Numbered from the stretch's first letter, positions 20,097-30,458 are shown. The stretch: 55,665 nucleotides of DNA from Aestuariivita sp. (GCF_021404545.1 NZ_JAAWWD010000013.1:1-55665), one strand, 5' to 3'. Notes: a model not told the origin generated them from the letters alone. Numbers and translations: made by a program.

Positions 20097-21785
20097 ATGG
20101 CCCATGATGGACAGGATATCGGTATGACCCAGGCGGTTGTGCTGCCCGAGCTTCTCACGCTCACCGGCGCGGCGATAGCCCCGGTAGAGCAGGTATTTGA
20201 CACCGCCCGCGCCCGCATCCGCGACATGGTCACTGTCGATGGCCGGATCTCGGGCGCGCGGGTGGAGGCCGAACAGACCGCCACCCACGGTCTGGCTTGG
20301 CTGGCCACCTATCTCGAATCGCTCCGGCAGATGCAGAAATGGGCGCAGGCCCTGGCTGCCGAAGGCAAGTTCGGTGAAATCGAGCAATTGATCCACCAGA
20401 TCGCCTTTGGCGAATACCTCTGGCAGATCTATGGCGGGATCCAGATGAACCAGGCCGAGATCCTGCGGCTTCAGGATATGGGGCTGAGCCAGGAGGACAT
20501 GCGCGGCCTGATGTCACCCGAGGTGATGACCCTGACACAATCGGGCAATACCCAAGCCGCGCGGCTGCGTCTGGTGGACCTGATGCAGGAGCAAAAGGCC
20601 AACGTGATGTTCGGCGCCAGCGGTCTGGACGAAGAGCTGGAGATGATCCGCGACCAGTTCCGTCGCTATGCCGTGGAAAAGGTGGAACCCTTCGCCCATG
20701 AATGGCACCTCAAGGACGAGCTGATCCCGATGGAGGTGATCGAGGAACTGGCCGAGATGGGTGTCTTTGGCCTGACCATCCCCGAGGAATATGGCGGGTT
20801 CGGCCTGTCCAAAGCGTCGATGTGCGTGGTCTCCGAAGAGCTGTCGCGCGGCTATATCGGCGTGGGCTCTCTGGGTACCCGGTCCGAGATTGCCGCCGAG
20901 TTGATCATCGCGGGCGGCACCGAAGAGCAGAAACAGAAATGGCTGCCACAGATCGCCAGCGCCGAAACCCTGCCCACAGCCGTGTTCACGGAACCCAATA
21001 CCGGGTCCGATCTGGGCAGTCTGCGCACCCGCGCGGTCAAGGATGAGAACGGCGATTACAAGGTCACCGGCAACAAGACCTGGATCACCCACGCCACGCG
21101 CACCCAGGTGATGACGCTGCTGGCGCGTACCGATCCCGAGACCTCGGACTACAAGGGCCTGTCGATGTTTCTGGCCGAAAAGACGCCTGGCACCGATGAG
21201 AACCCGTTCCCCACCGATGGCATGACCGGCGGCGAGATCGAGGTTCTGGGCTATCGCGGCATGAAAGAATACGAGCTGGGCTTCGACAATTTCCACGTCA
21301 AGGGCGAGAACCTCTTGGGCGGCGAGGAAGGCAAGGGCTTCAAACAGCTCATGGAAACCTTCGAGAGTGCGCGTATCCAGACCGCCGCCCGCGCCATTGG
21401 CGTGGCGCAATCGGCCCTCGATATCGCAATGCAATATGCCGAGGACCGCAAGCAATTCGGCAAATCGCTGATCAACTTCCCGCGCGTTGCGAACAAGCTG
21501 GCGCTGATGGCGGTTGAAATCATGATCGCCCGTCAGCTGACCTATTTCAGCGCGTTTGAAAAGGATGAGGGGCGCCGCTGCGATCTGGAGGCCGGGATGG
21601 CCAAGCTGCTGGGCGCACGCGTGGCCTGGGCATCGGCCGACAACGGACTGCAGATCCACGGCGGCAATGGCTTTGCGTTGGAATACAAGATCTCACGGGT
21701 ACTGTGTGACGCGCGCATCCTAAACATCTTTGAAGGCGCGGCAGAAATTCAGGCTCAGGTGATTGCCCGCCGTCTGCTTGCCTGA
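20097..21785 (+). CDS. mcd: Probable (2S)-methylsuccinyl-CoA dehydrogenase
   Basis: An acyl-CoA dehydrogenase of 562 residues, about 170 longer than usual. The extra part is an N-terminal helical domain (residues about 1-165, including LTGAAIAPVEQVFDTARARI and IEQLIHQIAFGEYLWQIYGG). That extension is the mark of methylsuccinyl-CoA dehydrogenase, which oxidises methylsuccinyl-CoA to mesaconyl-CoA in the ethylmalonyl-CoA pathway. The dehydrogenase part shows AVFTEPNTGSDLGSLRTRA (FAD site), IHGGNGFALEYKISR and the probable catalytic Glu546 in NIFEGAAEIQ. The start at 20097 has GGAG 6 bp upstream; ATG 20085 is weaker. ETF would take its electrons. Confidence 0.85.
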   Translation: MAHDGQDIGMTQAVVLPELLTLTGAAIAPVEQVFDTARARIRDMVTVDGRISGARVEAEQTATHGLAWLATYLESLRQMQKWAQALAAEGKFGEIEQLIHQIAFGEYLWQIYGGIQMNQAEILRLQDMGLSQEDMRGLMSPEVMTLTQSGNTQAARLRLVDLMQEQKANVMFGASGLDEELEMIRDQFRRYAVEKVEPFAHEWHLKDELIPMEVIEELAEMGVFGLTIPEEYGGFGLSKASMCVVSEELSRGYIGVGSLGTRSEIAAELIIAGGTEEQKQKWLPQIASAETLPTAVFTEPNTGSDLGSLRTRAVKDENGDYKVTGNKTWITHATRTQVMTLLARTDPETSDYKGLSMFLAEKTPGTDENPFPTDGMTGGEIEVLGYRGMKEYELGFDNFHVKGENLLGGEEGKGFKQLMETFESARIQTAARAIGVAQSALDIAMQYAEDRKQFGKSLINFPRVANKLALMAVEIMIARQLTYFSAFEKDEGRRCDLEAGMAKLLGARVAWASADNGLQIHGGNGFALEYKISRVLCDARILNIFEGAAEIQAQVIARRLLA

Positions 21786-21811
21786 CACTGCCTGATTTTT
21801 TCAGTTCAACA

Positions 21812-21837
21812 CGCCCGGTCCCGTGACCGGGCGTTTT
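21812..21837 (+). terminator. Terminator of mcd
   Basis: A 9-bp perfect stem (CGCCCGGTC 21812-21820 with GACCGGGCG 21825-21833), loop CCGT, then TTTT. It begins 26 bp after the mcd stop. Confidence 0.85.
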
Positions 21838-22263
21838 CCTTTTGGCAGGGCCACAGCGCTCCCTCAAAAACCGCGATCGACTGTGTCCGTCTGCATCGTC
21901 GGTGGGTGGCTCTCCGCCAAGGCCGCGTTTAACACTCCGCAGGCCTTGCACCCAAAGCGCCCCTGCGGCCTCTGTAAGAGGCACCAGACGTGCCCTCTTA
22001 TACCGGCGCAGCGTCTCCTCTTTAGGGTTTGCCGGGAGGCTAACAACGCCCCCAAGATGTCGCCAACGCCTTCGGCCCGTCTCTTTCACCCGTTTTGGCG
22101 GCGGGTACACGCCGGGTCATGACCCAGCAGGGGCCTAACCAGGCCAAACCCCTTGTCTAACGCATCGCCCGTTGTCATATCGCGAATGGACATTCGGCAG
22201 CGCCAAACTCCGTTCAGAGCGTCAGGCGGCTGCCGCATTCCCCGCATACCCAAGGAACCCCAA
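21838..22263. other. Intergenic stretch without a recognisable gene
   Basis: About 425 bp between the mcd terminator and the next gene. Open frames exist on both strands, but none has a plausible start, ribosome-binding site or recognisable product. I see no tRNA, SRP or RNase P signature. AAGGA at about 22251 serves the next gene. Confidence 0.5.
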
Positions 22264-23289
22264 ATGCCCAAGACCGTCCTCGTCACCGGCGCCACCGGTT
22301 ACATCGCGAAACATCTGGTTCTGCAGTTGTTGGAGGCGGGGCACAGGGTTGTCGGCTCGGCCCGCAGCGCAGAGCGCGAGAGTGAATTGCGCGACGCCCT
22401 CACACCTCATCTGGCCGATTCCGCGCTGCTGGGCAATCTGCGCGTCGTCCCTTTGGATCTGACCAAAGACGACGGGTGGGCCGAGGCAATGGATGGGGTC
22501 GATGTCCTGATGCACACCGCTTCGCCCTTCCCTATCAGCCAGCCCAGAGATGAAGATGACCTGATCCGCCCCGCTGTCGATGGCGCGCTGCGGGCTGTGC
22601 AGGCGGCGCAGGCCACCGGCGTCACCCGCGTGATCATGACCTCTTCGTCTGCCGCTGTGATGAGCACGGATCTGCCTGCCGGGCGTAACACGTATGACGA
22701 ACGCGACTGGACCGATCTCGCGCACCCCAGCGCGACGGCTTATGTGAAATCCAAGACCATGGCCGAGAGGGCCGTCTGGGACTGGCAGGCCGAAGCGGAA
22801 ACCGAGATGCACATCACCATGATCAACCCGACATTTGTGCAAGGCGCGCCACTGGATGCGCGTTTCGGGACCTCCGTGCAACTGATCGAGCGTCTATTGC
22901 GCGGACAGGACCCGATGGTGCCGCGTGTCGGATTTCCCTGCGTGGATGTGCGCGACGTGGCCCTGATGCATCTGCGCGCGATGGAACGTCCCGAGAGCAT
23001 CGGCAAACGCTATATCGGTGTCGACCGGTTCCTGTGGCTGCGCGACATGGCGCTGATTCTCAAGGCGCAACACCCCAACCGAAAGATCTCTACCCGGCAG
23101 GCGCCCAATCCGCTCGTCCGCTTCCTGTCGCTTTTTGATCCGTCGATCCGCACGATCCTGCCAAACCTTGGACGGCGCGACCATATTTCCGGCGCTGCGG
23201 CAGAGGCCGATCTGGGGCTCAATTTCCGCAACGTCGAGATCGCGATACGCGAAACAGGGGCCTTTCTGGTGGAACACGATCTGGTCTGA
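22264..23289 (+). CDS. NAD(P)-dependent epimerase/reductase, dihydroflavonol-reductase-like
   Basis: A 341-residue extended short-chain dehydrogenase. It starts MPKTVLVTGATGYIAKHLV (Rossmann glycine motif TGATGYIA). VIMTSSSAAVM supplies the Ser and TAYVKSKTMAE the Tyr-x-x-x-Lys pair. It resembles dihydroflavonol/cinnamoyl-CoA reductase-like enzymes that reduce aldehydes or ketones; the true substrate is unknown. The start at 22264 is chosen over the longer frame from 22153 because the Rossmann strand begins there. Confidence 0.88.
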   Translation: MPKTVLVTGATGYIAKHLVLQLLEAGHRVVGSARSAERESELRDALTPHLADSALLGNLRVVPLDLTKDDGWAEAMDGVDVLMHTASPFPISQPRDEDDLIRPAVDGALRAVQAAQATGVTRVIMTSSSAAVMSTDLPAGRNTYDERDWTDLAHPSATAYVKSKTMAERAVWDWQAEAETEMHITMINPTFVQGAPLDARFGTSVQLIERLLRGQDPMVPRVGFPCVDVRDVALMHLRAMERPESIGKRYIGVDRFLWLRDMALILKAQHPNRKISTRQAPNPLVRFLSLFDPSIRTILPNLGRRDHISGAAAEADLGLNFRNVEIAIRETGAFLVEHDLV

Positions 23290-23378
23290 CTGCCGGAGGC
23301 CTGACCCTTGCTCCTTCCGCTTATCCCATGGCGATATGATAGGCGTCAGACCGGCCCGAACCGCCGCCACGCCCGACG

Positions 23379-24104
23379 TCACCCCAAACGGGTCAGCGCA
23401 TCGACATATCGCAGGCGGGCCTCGGGCACAGGCTTGTGACCCAGCGCGGGCGCCAGTTTGGCCCGCAGGAAATACCCGGTCGTCCGCAACGCCTCGACGA
23501 TTTCCGCATCCGGTGCGGGCCCCTCACCGCGCAAGCACGGCGGCAACGGCAACAGCCGGTCGGCCCACTCCCCTGCCCCCTTGGCCGACACCGCACGCCC
23601 GGACTTGGGCGAGACATGACGCAGGCCCTCTTGGGCTCCGGTCACCGCGCAACGCGTCAGATCAAGGCCGAACCCCGTCTCCTCCAGCAAAACCAACTCC
23701 CAGCGCATATAGGCCAACGGCCAGATCTCGTCCTGACCCAAAAGATCGAGCAGCCGCTCGGTCTCTTGGTAAAGGCCGGGATGGGCCTCTCTTTCGGGCA
23801 GGGCAAACGCCAGGAGAGCCGTCACCGCATTAAGCCCGGCCAGGGCCAGTCGACTGCCCATGGCCATCGCCGCCCGGCTGCGCAGCAGTTCGACCTGATA
23901 GGTGCCGATGTGATCTTCAAGCCGCGCGCGCCAGCTTACATCGAGCTGCGCGCCGGGTTGCAAGATGGGTGCTATCCGACGCCCTGCGCCACCCCGCACC
24001 ACACCGGCATGCCGCCCGTGCTCAGGGGTGAACACGTCGATGATCGCCGCACTCTCCCCATGTTTGCGGGAGGACAGCAAGATACCTTGGCCGCGCCATT
24101 CCAT
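23379..24104 (-). CDS. recO: DNA repair protein RecO
   Basis: RecO loads RecA with RecR in the RecF pathway. The 241-residue protein begins [25 protein letters not shown], giving the N-terminal OB fold, then an alpha-helical domain. Of the zinc-finger cysteines seen in many RecO proteins, only the one in RCAVTG is obvious, so the finger is probably degenerate. It is the last gene of the rpoZ to recO run. Confidence 0.92.
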   Translation of the reverse strand: MEWRGQGILLSSRKHGESAAIIDVFTPEHGRHAGVVRGGAGRRIAPILQPGAQLDVSWRARLEDHIGTYQVELLRSRAAMAMGSRLALAGLNAVTALLAFALPEREAHPGLYQETERLLDLLGQDEIWPLAYMRWELVLLEETGFGLDLTRCAVTGAQEGLRHVSPKSGRAVSAKGAGEWADRLLPLPPCLRGEGPAPDAEIVEALRTTGYFLRAKLAPALGHKPVPEARLRYVDALTRLG

Positions 24105-24188
24105 CCCCAGAGGATCCGCGCAGCAGCAGGCGGATACAAGGTGAAATCGGCGCGTTGTTCAGTGTTCTCGGGCAGTTCGGAAAGGGGG

Positions 24189-24518
24189 CTATGACAACCC
24201 CTCTTCAGTCAGCAGATGGCGCCCCGCCCGATCCTCCACTTCGATCACCCACAGATCGGGATCAAAGCCGCGCTGACGGGCGATGGCCGCATCGACCTGC
24301 GCCTCGGCCCCCTCGTCGAGGACCACCCAGGTCCGCGCGCCGCTCATCAGATCAAAGGAGCGCTGGAACGCAACCGCGCGCCCATCCAGCGTGTTGAGCT
24401 TGACCATAACCGCGCCACCGGTGTCATCACCATGGGCCACCACAAAGGCCGGGATATCAGCCAGGCGCAACCGTGCCAGATAGGCATCCACCCAGAACCG
24501 CGCGGTCAGCCGGGTCAT
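24189..24518 (-). CDS. DUF1491-family protein
   Basis: A 109-residue soluble protein: TARFWVDAYLARLRLADIPAF at the N-terminus and RQRGFDPDLWVIEVEDR near the end are the marks of DUF1491, an alphaproteobacterial family of unknown function. Its ATG overlaps the era stop by 4 bp, so it is translationally coupled to era. Confidence 0.85.
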   Translation of the reverse strand: MTRLTARFWVDAYLARLRLADIPAFVVAHGDDTGGAVMVKLNTLDGRAVAFQRSFDLMSGARTWVVLDEGAEAQVDAAIARQRGFDPDLWVIEVEDRAGRHLLTEEGLS

Positions 24519-25423
24519 ATGGTCCCGTCTTTGAAATCAAGGCCCATCTCGGAGTATCGTTCAGCCTCATCCAGCCAGTTGGGCCGCACTTTGACTTGCA
24601 GGAACAGATGCACCTTGCGGCCAAGAAACTCTTCCAGTTCCTGCCGTGCGGCGGTGCTGACGGCCTTGATCGTCTCACCCTTCTTGCCCAGCACGATACC
24701 CTTGTGCCCGTCGCGGATCACATAGATCAGCTGGTCGATCCGGGCCGAGCCGTCTTTGCGCTCTTCCCAGTTTTCGGTCTCGACTGTCAGCTGATAGGGC
24801 AGCTCCTGATGCAGGCGCAATGTCAGCTTTTCGCGCGTCATTTCTGCGGCGATCATCCGCATCGGCAGATCGGCGATCTGATCCTCGGGGTAAATCCATG
24901 GCCCCTCGGGCAGTTCGCCCGCAAGCCAATCGCGCAGATCCTCAACCCCATGCCCCCGCTCGGCCGAGATCATAAAGGTGCGCGCAAAGGCGAACCGGTC
25001 ATTGAGGTCTTTGGACAGGCCCAGCAGCACCTCGGTTTCGACCTTGTCGATCTTGTTGATCGCGAGCGCCACGGTCCGGCCCTGGGCCACATCGGCCAAC
25101 CCCTCGAGGATCCGCTCCACCCCTTCGGTCACGCCGCGATGCGCCTCGATCAACAGGACCACCACATCGGCATCCGCAGCCCCGCCCCAGGCCGCGGCAA
25201 CCATCGCGCGGTCCAGGCGGCGGCGCGGCTGGAACAGACCGGGTGTGTCGACAAAGACGATCTGGGTTTCCCCTGCCATGGCAACGCCACGAATACGTGC
25301 GCGCGTGGTCTGCACCTTGTGGGTGACAATGGATACTTTGGCGCCGACCATGCGGTTCATCAGCGTGGACTTGCCCGCATTGGGCTCGCCTATCAGGGCA
25401 ACAAAGCCGGCACGTTTCGTCAT
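24515..25423 (-). CDS. era: GTPase Era
   Basis: Era binds 16S rRNA during 30S assembly. The 302-residue protein from the ATG at 25423 has the P-loop GEPNAGKST, VDTPGLF as G3 and NKID as G4, and a C-terminal KH domain with VLGKKGETIK. A longer open frame to 25744 runs through rnc on another frame and is not used. Upstream is rnc and downstream DUF1491. Confidence 0.97.
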   Translation of the reverse strand: MTKRAGFVALIGEPNAGKSTLMNRMVGAKVSIVTHKVQTTRARIRGVAMAGETQIVFVDTPGLFQPRRRLDRAMVAAAWGGAADADVVVLLIEAHRGVTEGVERILEGLADVAQGRTVALAINKIDKVETEVLLGLSKDLNDRFAFARTFMISAERGHGVEDLRDWLAGELPEGPWIYPEDQIADLPMRMIAAEMTREKLTLRLHQELPYQLTVETENWEERKDGSARIDQLIYVIRDGHKGIVLGKKGETIKAVSTAARQELEEFLGRKVHLFLQVKVRPNWLDEAERYSEMGLDFKDGTI

Positions 25424-25494
25424 CTGTCGATCTCTCTCGTTCTCAAGGGGACCGCCCCTACACCATTTGACACCGCCCGGCCAGAGCGACCGGT

Positions 25495-26172
25495 TTATTC
25501 CACCTGTGCCAGCAACGCCTGGGCTGCGGCCTGTTCGGCCTGACGCTTGGACCCGGCCGAGGCTTCGGCTCCGGCACCGGTGTCGAGCTGGGCCGCGATC
25601 GTGAAAACAGGCGCATGATCCGGACCGGTTCGCGACACCTCGATATAGCGCGGCGGTTGCATGCCGCGCGCCTGGGCCCATTCCTGCAAGGCGGTCTTGG
25701 CGTCGCGCGCATCGACCTCCACCTGCCCGATCCGCTTGCCCCACAAGCGCAGGATCATATCGCGCGCGCTTTCGAACCCGGCATCGCGATAAACGGCGGC
25801 GATCACCGCCTCCATTGCATCGCCCAGCAGAGCCTGTTTGCGACGCCCGCCCGACACCATCTCGGACCGCCCCAGACGCAGCACATCGCCCAGCGCGATC
25901 TCGCGGGCCACATCCGCACAGGTTTCCTTGCGCACCAGCGCGTTGAATCGCGGTGCCAACTGCCCCTCGGTGGCGTCCGTATCCTCACCCAACAACGCCT
26001 CGGCCATCACCAGACCCAAGACACGGTCGCCCAGAAACTCCAGCCGCTGATTATCCGCCCGCGTGGGCGATGCAACCGACGAGTGGGTGACCGCGCGCAC
26101 CAACAAAGACGGCTCGGAAAACCGATGCCCGATGCGTTGCTGGAACGCTTTCAACTCCGCCGATAACCTCAC
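25495..26172 (-). CDS. rnc: Ribonuclease III
   Basis: Cleaves double-stranded RNA in rRNA and mRNA processing. The 225-residue protein has the signature [18 protein letters not shown], with the acidic catalytic residues, and a C-terminal double-stranded-RNA-binding domain. The start is GTG at 26172, overlapping the lepB stop by four bases. It sits in the conserved lepB-rnc-era order. Confidence 0.96.
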   Translation of the reverse strand: MRLSAELKAFQQRIGHRFSEPSLLVRAVTHSSVASPTRADNQRLEFLGDRVLGLVMAEALLGEDTDATEGQLAPRFNALVRKETCADVAREIALGDVLRLGRSEMVSGGRRKQALLGDAMEAVIAAVYRDAGFESARDMILRLWGKRIGQVEVDARDAKTALQEWAQARGMQPPRYIEVSRTGPDHAPVFTIAAQLDTGAGAEASAGSKRQAEQAAAQALLAQVE

Positions 26173-27005
26173 TCGATCCTCTTAAAAAACCGATCCCCGC
26201 GCCAGGTCCAGAACGCAAAGAGCGACGAGCCGGCCGAGGAAAACAGAATACGATCCGCGCGCCCCACCAGGTTTTCATATGGCACAAACCCGACCCCGTT
26301 GGCCCGTGTCGAAAACCGGCTGTCGGAGGAGTTGTCACGATTGTCCCCGACAAAGAAGTAATGAGCCTCGGGCACCGTGAAGACTTGCGTATTGTCCGAA
26401 CTCTGGTTGGCGATGTTCAGAATGGTATGGCGTCGCCCGCCGGGCAGGATTTCGATCTGGCGCGACTTCTCGCAGATCCCGCCGCGCCCCACGACACCGT
26501 TTTCACACCGTGGAGTGACGCGGCCCGGGCCTTGCAGCTCGACCACTTCTTCAAAGACTCCGGCATCCTCCAGCTCGACCGGTGTGCCGTCGATATAGAG
26601 CACGCCCTGTTGCATCTGGATCTGTTCGCCGGGCAGGCCCACGACCCGCTTGATAAAGTCGCGACCCGTCACGGGGTGCCGAAACACAACTACATCGCCG
26701 CGCTCAGGCTCTCCCCCCCAGATCCGCGTATTGTCATTCCGCAGGAACCCGCACAGGTCCTCGGCATCGATATCCAGTCCCACCGCGGGGATGCGGATAT
26801 TGGGGCACGAGGCATAAGAGTAGCCATAGGCCATTTTGTTCACGAACAGAAAATCGCCCACCAGAAGGGTTTCCTTCATCGATCCGGACGGAATCCAGAA
26901 CGGCTGAAAGAAAAGGGTCCGAAACACACCCGCGATCAGCAGCGCATAAACAACTGTCTTGATCGTCTCGACGATAAAGCCTGAGGATTTTTCTTTCGCG
27001 GCCAT
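26169..27005 (-). CDS. lepB: Signal peptidase I
   Basis: Removes signal peptides from exported proteins at the inner membrane. The 278-residue protein has one N-terminal membrane helix (about residues 13-30). The catalytic serine is in [11 protein letters not shown], the lysine in [13 protein letters not shown], and the C-terminal box [12 protein letters not shown] follows. Length is normal. It is followed by rnc with overlapping stop and start. Confidence 0.97.
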   Translation of the reverse strand: MAAKEKSSGFIVETIKTVVYALLIAGVFRTLFFQPFWIPSGSMKETLLVGDFLFVNKMAYGYSYASCPNIRIPAVGLDIDAEDLCGFLRNDNTRIWGGEPERGDVVVFRHPVTGRDFIKRVVGLPGEQIQMQQGVLYIDGTPVELEDAGVFEEVVELQGPGRVTPRCENGVVGRGGICEKSRQIEILPGGRRHTILNIANQSSDNTQVFTVPEAHYFFVGDNRDNSSDSRFSTRANGVGFVPYENLVGRADRILFSSAGSSLFAFWTWRGDRFFKRIE

Positions 27006-27037
27006 CAGGCTCTCCGGTGTGGGGTTATGGATGGGCG

Positions 27038-27481
27038 CTACATGCGGGCGGGGCCAGGGTAAGTCAAGGCGGGCGCCGCGTCGTCATCCGGGCGCGCCTC
27101 GATCACGACAAAGGCCTGCGCCCAAGGGTGGTCATCGGTCAGCGTGACATGGATAAGCGCCGTATGGCCTGCGGGCGTCATGTCGCGCAGCCGTTCGGCC
27201 GCCCAACCGGTCACATGCATGATCGGCTGGCCGGTCTCAAGGTTGCTGACGGCCATATCCTTCCACGCGATGCCCATGCGCAGCCCGGTGCCCAGCGCCT
27301 TGGAACATGCCTCCTTGGCGGCCCAGCGTTTGGCATAGGTGCCCGCCACATCGCGGCGGCGTTCGGCCTTGGCCTGTTCGATGGGGGTAAAGACGCGGTT
27401 GCGAAACCGGTCGCCGAACCGGTCCAGCGTGCGCTGGATCCGATCGATATTGGCCAGATCGGTGCCGACACCCAGAATCAT
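27038..27481 (-). CDS. acpS: Holo-[acyl-carrier-protein] synthase
   Basis: Attaches the 4'-phosphopantetheine arm to acyl carrier protein. The 147-residue protein from the ATG at 27481 starts [16 protein letters not shown] (metal-binding Asp8) and has [17 protein letters not shown] with the second metal ligand. The longer frame to 27544 is not needed. It lies 12 bp after the membrane hydrolase and 32 bp before lepB. Confidence 0.96.
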   Translation of the reverse strand: MILGVGTDLANIDRIQRTLDRFGDRFRNRVFTPIEQAKAERRRDVAGTYAKRWAAKEACSKALGTGLRMGIAWKDMAVSNLETGQPIMHVTGWAAERLRDMTPAGHTALIHVTLTDDHPWAQAFVVIEARPDDDAAPALTYPGPARM

Positions 27482-27492
27482 GCCCTCTCCTT

Positions 27493-28956
27493 TCAGCCCG
27501 CGGCAAACATCGGAAAGCTGACGCCCAGCGCCCAGGCAAGGCATAAGCCCAACCCCAGCCCCGAGGCCAGAGCCCCCTGCCGCTGTGCTACCCAGCGGCC
27601 CACAAGGCCAAAGAGGGCGTAGAACAGCACGATCACCGGCGCAATCATGATCAGAAAAAAGAGCCCCTGGAAATCCAGCGTCACCGCCAGCGCAAGGGAC
27701 GCCAGAAACGCAACGCGTGCCAGGATCCGGCGGGCCGGTGACGCACGCCCGCCATCGGTCACCAGCGCATCGGCCAGCATGAAGGGCACCGCCCCCAAAG
27801 CCAGGATCGCAATGATCGCCATCCGCTCAGGGATCGGCAGGAAATTCGCGGCATAGCGATCGAGTGCCAAACCAAAGAGGACCAGCCCCCAGATCAGAAC
27901 CGCCAGCAGGCCGGTCGCAGACATCCGGCCAAAGGGCTGGCCAAAGGCCCGCAAGAGGGCCAACTGGATCAGACCGAAAAGGCCCAGATGCACCGCCAGA
28001 TGATCGGCCACCAGAACCGGCAGCGCTTGCAGATCGACCAGAACCGCAACTGGCGCTGCAATCGCGGCGGGCACCACCAGAAGGGCCGCCACCTGCCAGC
28101 CTGCCAGCGCGGGGCGCTGTGCGTCGGGATGCGGCGGCAAAAGCCGCGACATCGGGCGCGCCAGAATGACCAGTGCCACCAGCAAAACCAATGTCCATGG
28201 CCCCGTCGCCGGGACCCGGGGCACCACGTCACGCCCATAGGCCGCGTTCAGCCAGGCCACCGCCTCGGCCCGGCCCGCGCGGCTGTGGAGCACGCCCACA
28301 TGTTCGGCCAGCGGCGCCACGACCGCCTTGCGGGACACCGCGCCCGAAAGGGCAAGATCGCCCTCACCCGTTGACGGTTCGACCATCTGCACCGCCTCGC
28401 GGGCGAAGGCGCGCAGCCCCGGCTCCCACGCGCCGGTGATCATCAGCATGGAGGGCGGAAAACCCTCGTCCACCACCTGGGAAAAGGCCGAGATCACGAC
28501 GAGCGGCCCGATGTCATGCTCATCCGTCTGCGCCGCACGGATCAGGATATCGGTTGCCATGGAATGACCCAGCAGCGCCACGGGGCCATCGCTCTGGGCC
28601 GCTGCCACGACCTCCAGCGTTTGCTCAACCAGCAAGCGCGTCGTGCCTTCAATCGCGTCGACATCGCCCGACATCGGCACCGGATGGCGCCCGTGCCCTT
28701 CGAAATCGAAGGCCAACACCCTATAGCCCGCACGTGCGAGGCTCAGCGCATATCCCTGCATCATCTGCCGCGATCCAGCAAAACCATGCGCGATCACAAC
28801 GGCAGGCCCCTTGGCCTGCGTCTCAAACACCGTGACCGGCGTTGACCCGACCTGGGTCTGTGAGATCGCGACGCCGCTGCGCGCACCCTCCAGCACCACA
28901 AAGGCGGCACCGATTGCGGCCAGCGCTAAAGCAAGCGTCACCCACAGCCCGCGCAT
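27493..28956 (-). CDS. Alpha/beta hydrolase fused to a multi-pass membrane domain
   Basis: A 487-residue two-part protein. A signal-anchor helix at residues 1-22 is followed by an alpha/beta hydrolase domain (about 40-240): [10 protein letters not shown] forms the oxyanion site, [10 protein letters not shown] follows, and the nucleophile is in LLGHSMAT. From about residue 250 come six or more hydrophobic helices. The hydrolase domain therefore probably faces the periplasm. The substrate is unknown, perhaps a lipid or envelope ester. It sits with LysE between pdxJ and acpS, an unusual place in this housekeeping operon. Confidence 0.85.
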   Translation of the reverse strand: MRGLWVTLALALAAIGAAFVVLEGARSGVAISQTQVGSTPVTVFETQAKGPAVVIAHGFAGSRQMMQGYALSLARAGYRVLAFDFEGHGRHPVPMSGDVDAIEGTTRLLVEQTLEVVAAAQSDGPVALLGHSMATDILIRAAQTDEHDIGPLVVISAFSQVVDEGFPPSMLMITGAWEPGLRAFAREAVQMVEPSTGEGDLALSGAVSRKAVVAPLAEHVGVLHSRAGRAEAVAWLNAAYGRDVVPRVPATGPWTLVLLVALVILARPMSRLLPPHPDAQRPALAGWQVAALLVVPAAIAAPVAVLVDLQALPVLVADHLAVHLGLFGLIQLALLRAFGQPFGRMSATGLLAVLIWGLVLFGLALDRYAANFLPIPERMAIIAILALGAVPFMLADALVTDGGRASPARRILARVAFLASLALAVTLDFQGLFFLIMIAPVIVLFYALFGLVGRWVAQRQGALASGLGLGLCLAWALGVSFPMFAAG

Positions 28957-28957
28957 C

Positions 28958-29587
28958 TCAGCTCGGCGCCCGCATCAGGGCCGAGCGGATCAGGGCCAAT
29001 CCGGCGGCGGCAAAGAGCGCCGCGACCACCCCATCGACCCAAAACCGAAACCTTCGGTAAAGGCGCATCACGGGGGGGTGGGAAAAGCCCACAATCCACG
29101 GCACATAGATCGCAAAGCCGATCGCCGCGCAAACGGCGGTGGCCAGGATCACCGCGCCCATGCTCGCCTCGGGGCCCAGTCCCAGAGACAGGCTCGCGAG
29201 CCAGGCAAAGACCGCCTTGGGATTCGACAGGTTCAAGAAAAGGCCCCTGCGCAGCCAGCGACCGGACCTGATGTTCGCGGCCTCCGCGCCCGGGCCCGAC
29301 AGCGCGCTGCGGCCCGATTGCCAGGCCAGCCACAAAAGATAGGCCCCACCCAGCAGTTTCAGGACAATCAGAGCCTGCGCATGTGCCGCAAGAATGGCAC
29401 CCAGTCCCAGCGCGGCCAATACGCCCCAAAACGCCAGTCCGATGCCAAGCCCCGCACCAAAGGCAAAGCCCGCGCGCCTGCCGTGTCCCATCGACACCGC
29501 CGCACAGCCCAGCGTCGCAGGCCCCGGTGCGACCGCCACCAAAAAGAACGCGCCCGCGACAGCGCTCAGGGAGGCCGGATCCATCAT
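28958..29587 (-). CDS. LysE-family amino-acid exporter
   Basis: A 209-residue membrane protein with about six helices. The family marks VAPGPATLGCAAVSMGHGRRAG and LNLSNPKAVFAWLA are present. Members export amino acids or homoserine lactones; the substrate is unknown. Its ATG overlaps the pdxJ stop by 4 bp, and the hydrolase gene starts one base after its stop codon, so it is coupled on both sides. Confidence 0.9.
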   Translation of the reverse strand: MMDPASLSAVAGAFFLVAVAPGPATLGCAAVSMGHGRRAGFAFGAGLGIGLAFWGVLAALGLGAILAAHAQALIVLKLLGGAYLLWLAWQSGRSALSGPGAEAANIRSGRWLRRGLFLNLSNPKAVFAWLASLSLGLGPEASMGAVILATAVCAAIGFAIYVPWIVGFSHPPVMRLYRRFRFWVDGVVAALFAAAGLALIRSALMRAPS

Positions 29588-30333
29588 GCGCGTGCAGCGT
29601 CCATCAGGCGGCGCATCTCGGCGATGGCCGGTTGCAGCCCGCGAAAGATTGCCTCCCCGATCAGGAAATGGCCGATATTGAGCTCACGCGCCTCTGGGAA
29701 AGCCGCCACAGGCGCCACCGTATCATAGGTCAGCCCGTGACCCACATGCACCTCAAGCCCCAGCTCATGGGCAAAACTGGACATCTCGCGCATCGCCTCA
29801 AGCTCCCGGTCGCGCTCCTCGAACCGGCCTTCATGATGGGCGTCACAATAGGCCCCGGAATGCAGTTCGATCACCTGTGCGCCTATGCGATGCGCGGCCT
29901 CGATCTGGCGTTTGTCGGCAGCAATAAAGATTGACACGCGGCACCCGGCCTCGCGTAGGGGTGCTATGAAATGGGCCAGCCGGTTTTCCTCCCGCGCGAC
30001 CTCCAGCCCGCCCTCGGTCGTGCGCTCCTCGCGCTTTTCGGGCACGATGCAAACCGCATGCGGTTTGTGACGCAGGGCGATATCCTGCATCTCCGGCGTG
30101 GCGGCCATCTCGAAATTCAGCGGCACGGTCAGGATATCCATCAACCCTTCGATATCGGCGTCCGAGATATGGCGGCGATCTTCGCGCAGATGGGCGGTGA
30201 TGCCATCGGCACCAGCCTCCTCAGCCAGGCGGGCGGCACGCAGCGGATCCGGGGTTGCGCCGCCTCGCGCATTCCGCACGGTGGCCACATGGTCGATATT
30301 CACACCAAGGCGCAAGGGGGGCAAGCCGGACAT
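29584..30333 (-). CDS. pdxJ: Pyridoxine 5'-phosphate synthase
   Basis: Makes pyridoxine 5'-phosphate from 1-deoxyxylulose 5-phosphate and 3-amino-2-oxopropyl phosphate. The 249-residue TIM barrel begins LRLGVNIDHVATVRNARGG. It shows GADGITAHLREDRRHI with conserved basic residues and ends EVHVGHGLTYDTV then NIGHFLIGEAIFRG. Length and start are standard. Confidence 0.97.
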   Translation of the reverse strand: MSGLPPLRLGVNIDHVATVRNARGGATPDPLRAARLAEEAGADGITAHLREDRRHISDADIEGLMDILTVPLNFEMAATPEMQDIALRHKPHAVCIVPEKREERTTEGGLEVAREENRLAHFIAPLREAGCRVSIFIAADKRQIEAAHRIGAQVIELHSGAYCDAHHEGRFEERDRELEAMREMSSFAHELGLEVHVGHGLTYDTVAPVAAFPEARELNIGHFLIGEAIFRGLQPAIAEMRRLMDAARA

Positions 30334-30458
30334 CGGCGAATCTCCAATTTGTCAGAATTTGATCAAAACCTAGTGCAATTCAAAGCCCAACAGAATCGAA
30401 ATCCGCCGCACCGTGACGCCCCGGTCAGCCCTGCAGAACACCCGCGCCCGCAAGCCAG

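Noticed and set aside
21547-22110. Minus-strand frame over the mcd end and following gap
   Set aside because: Overlaps mcd and its terminator, has no ribosome-binding site, and shows no motif.
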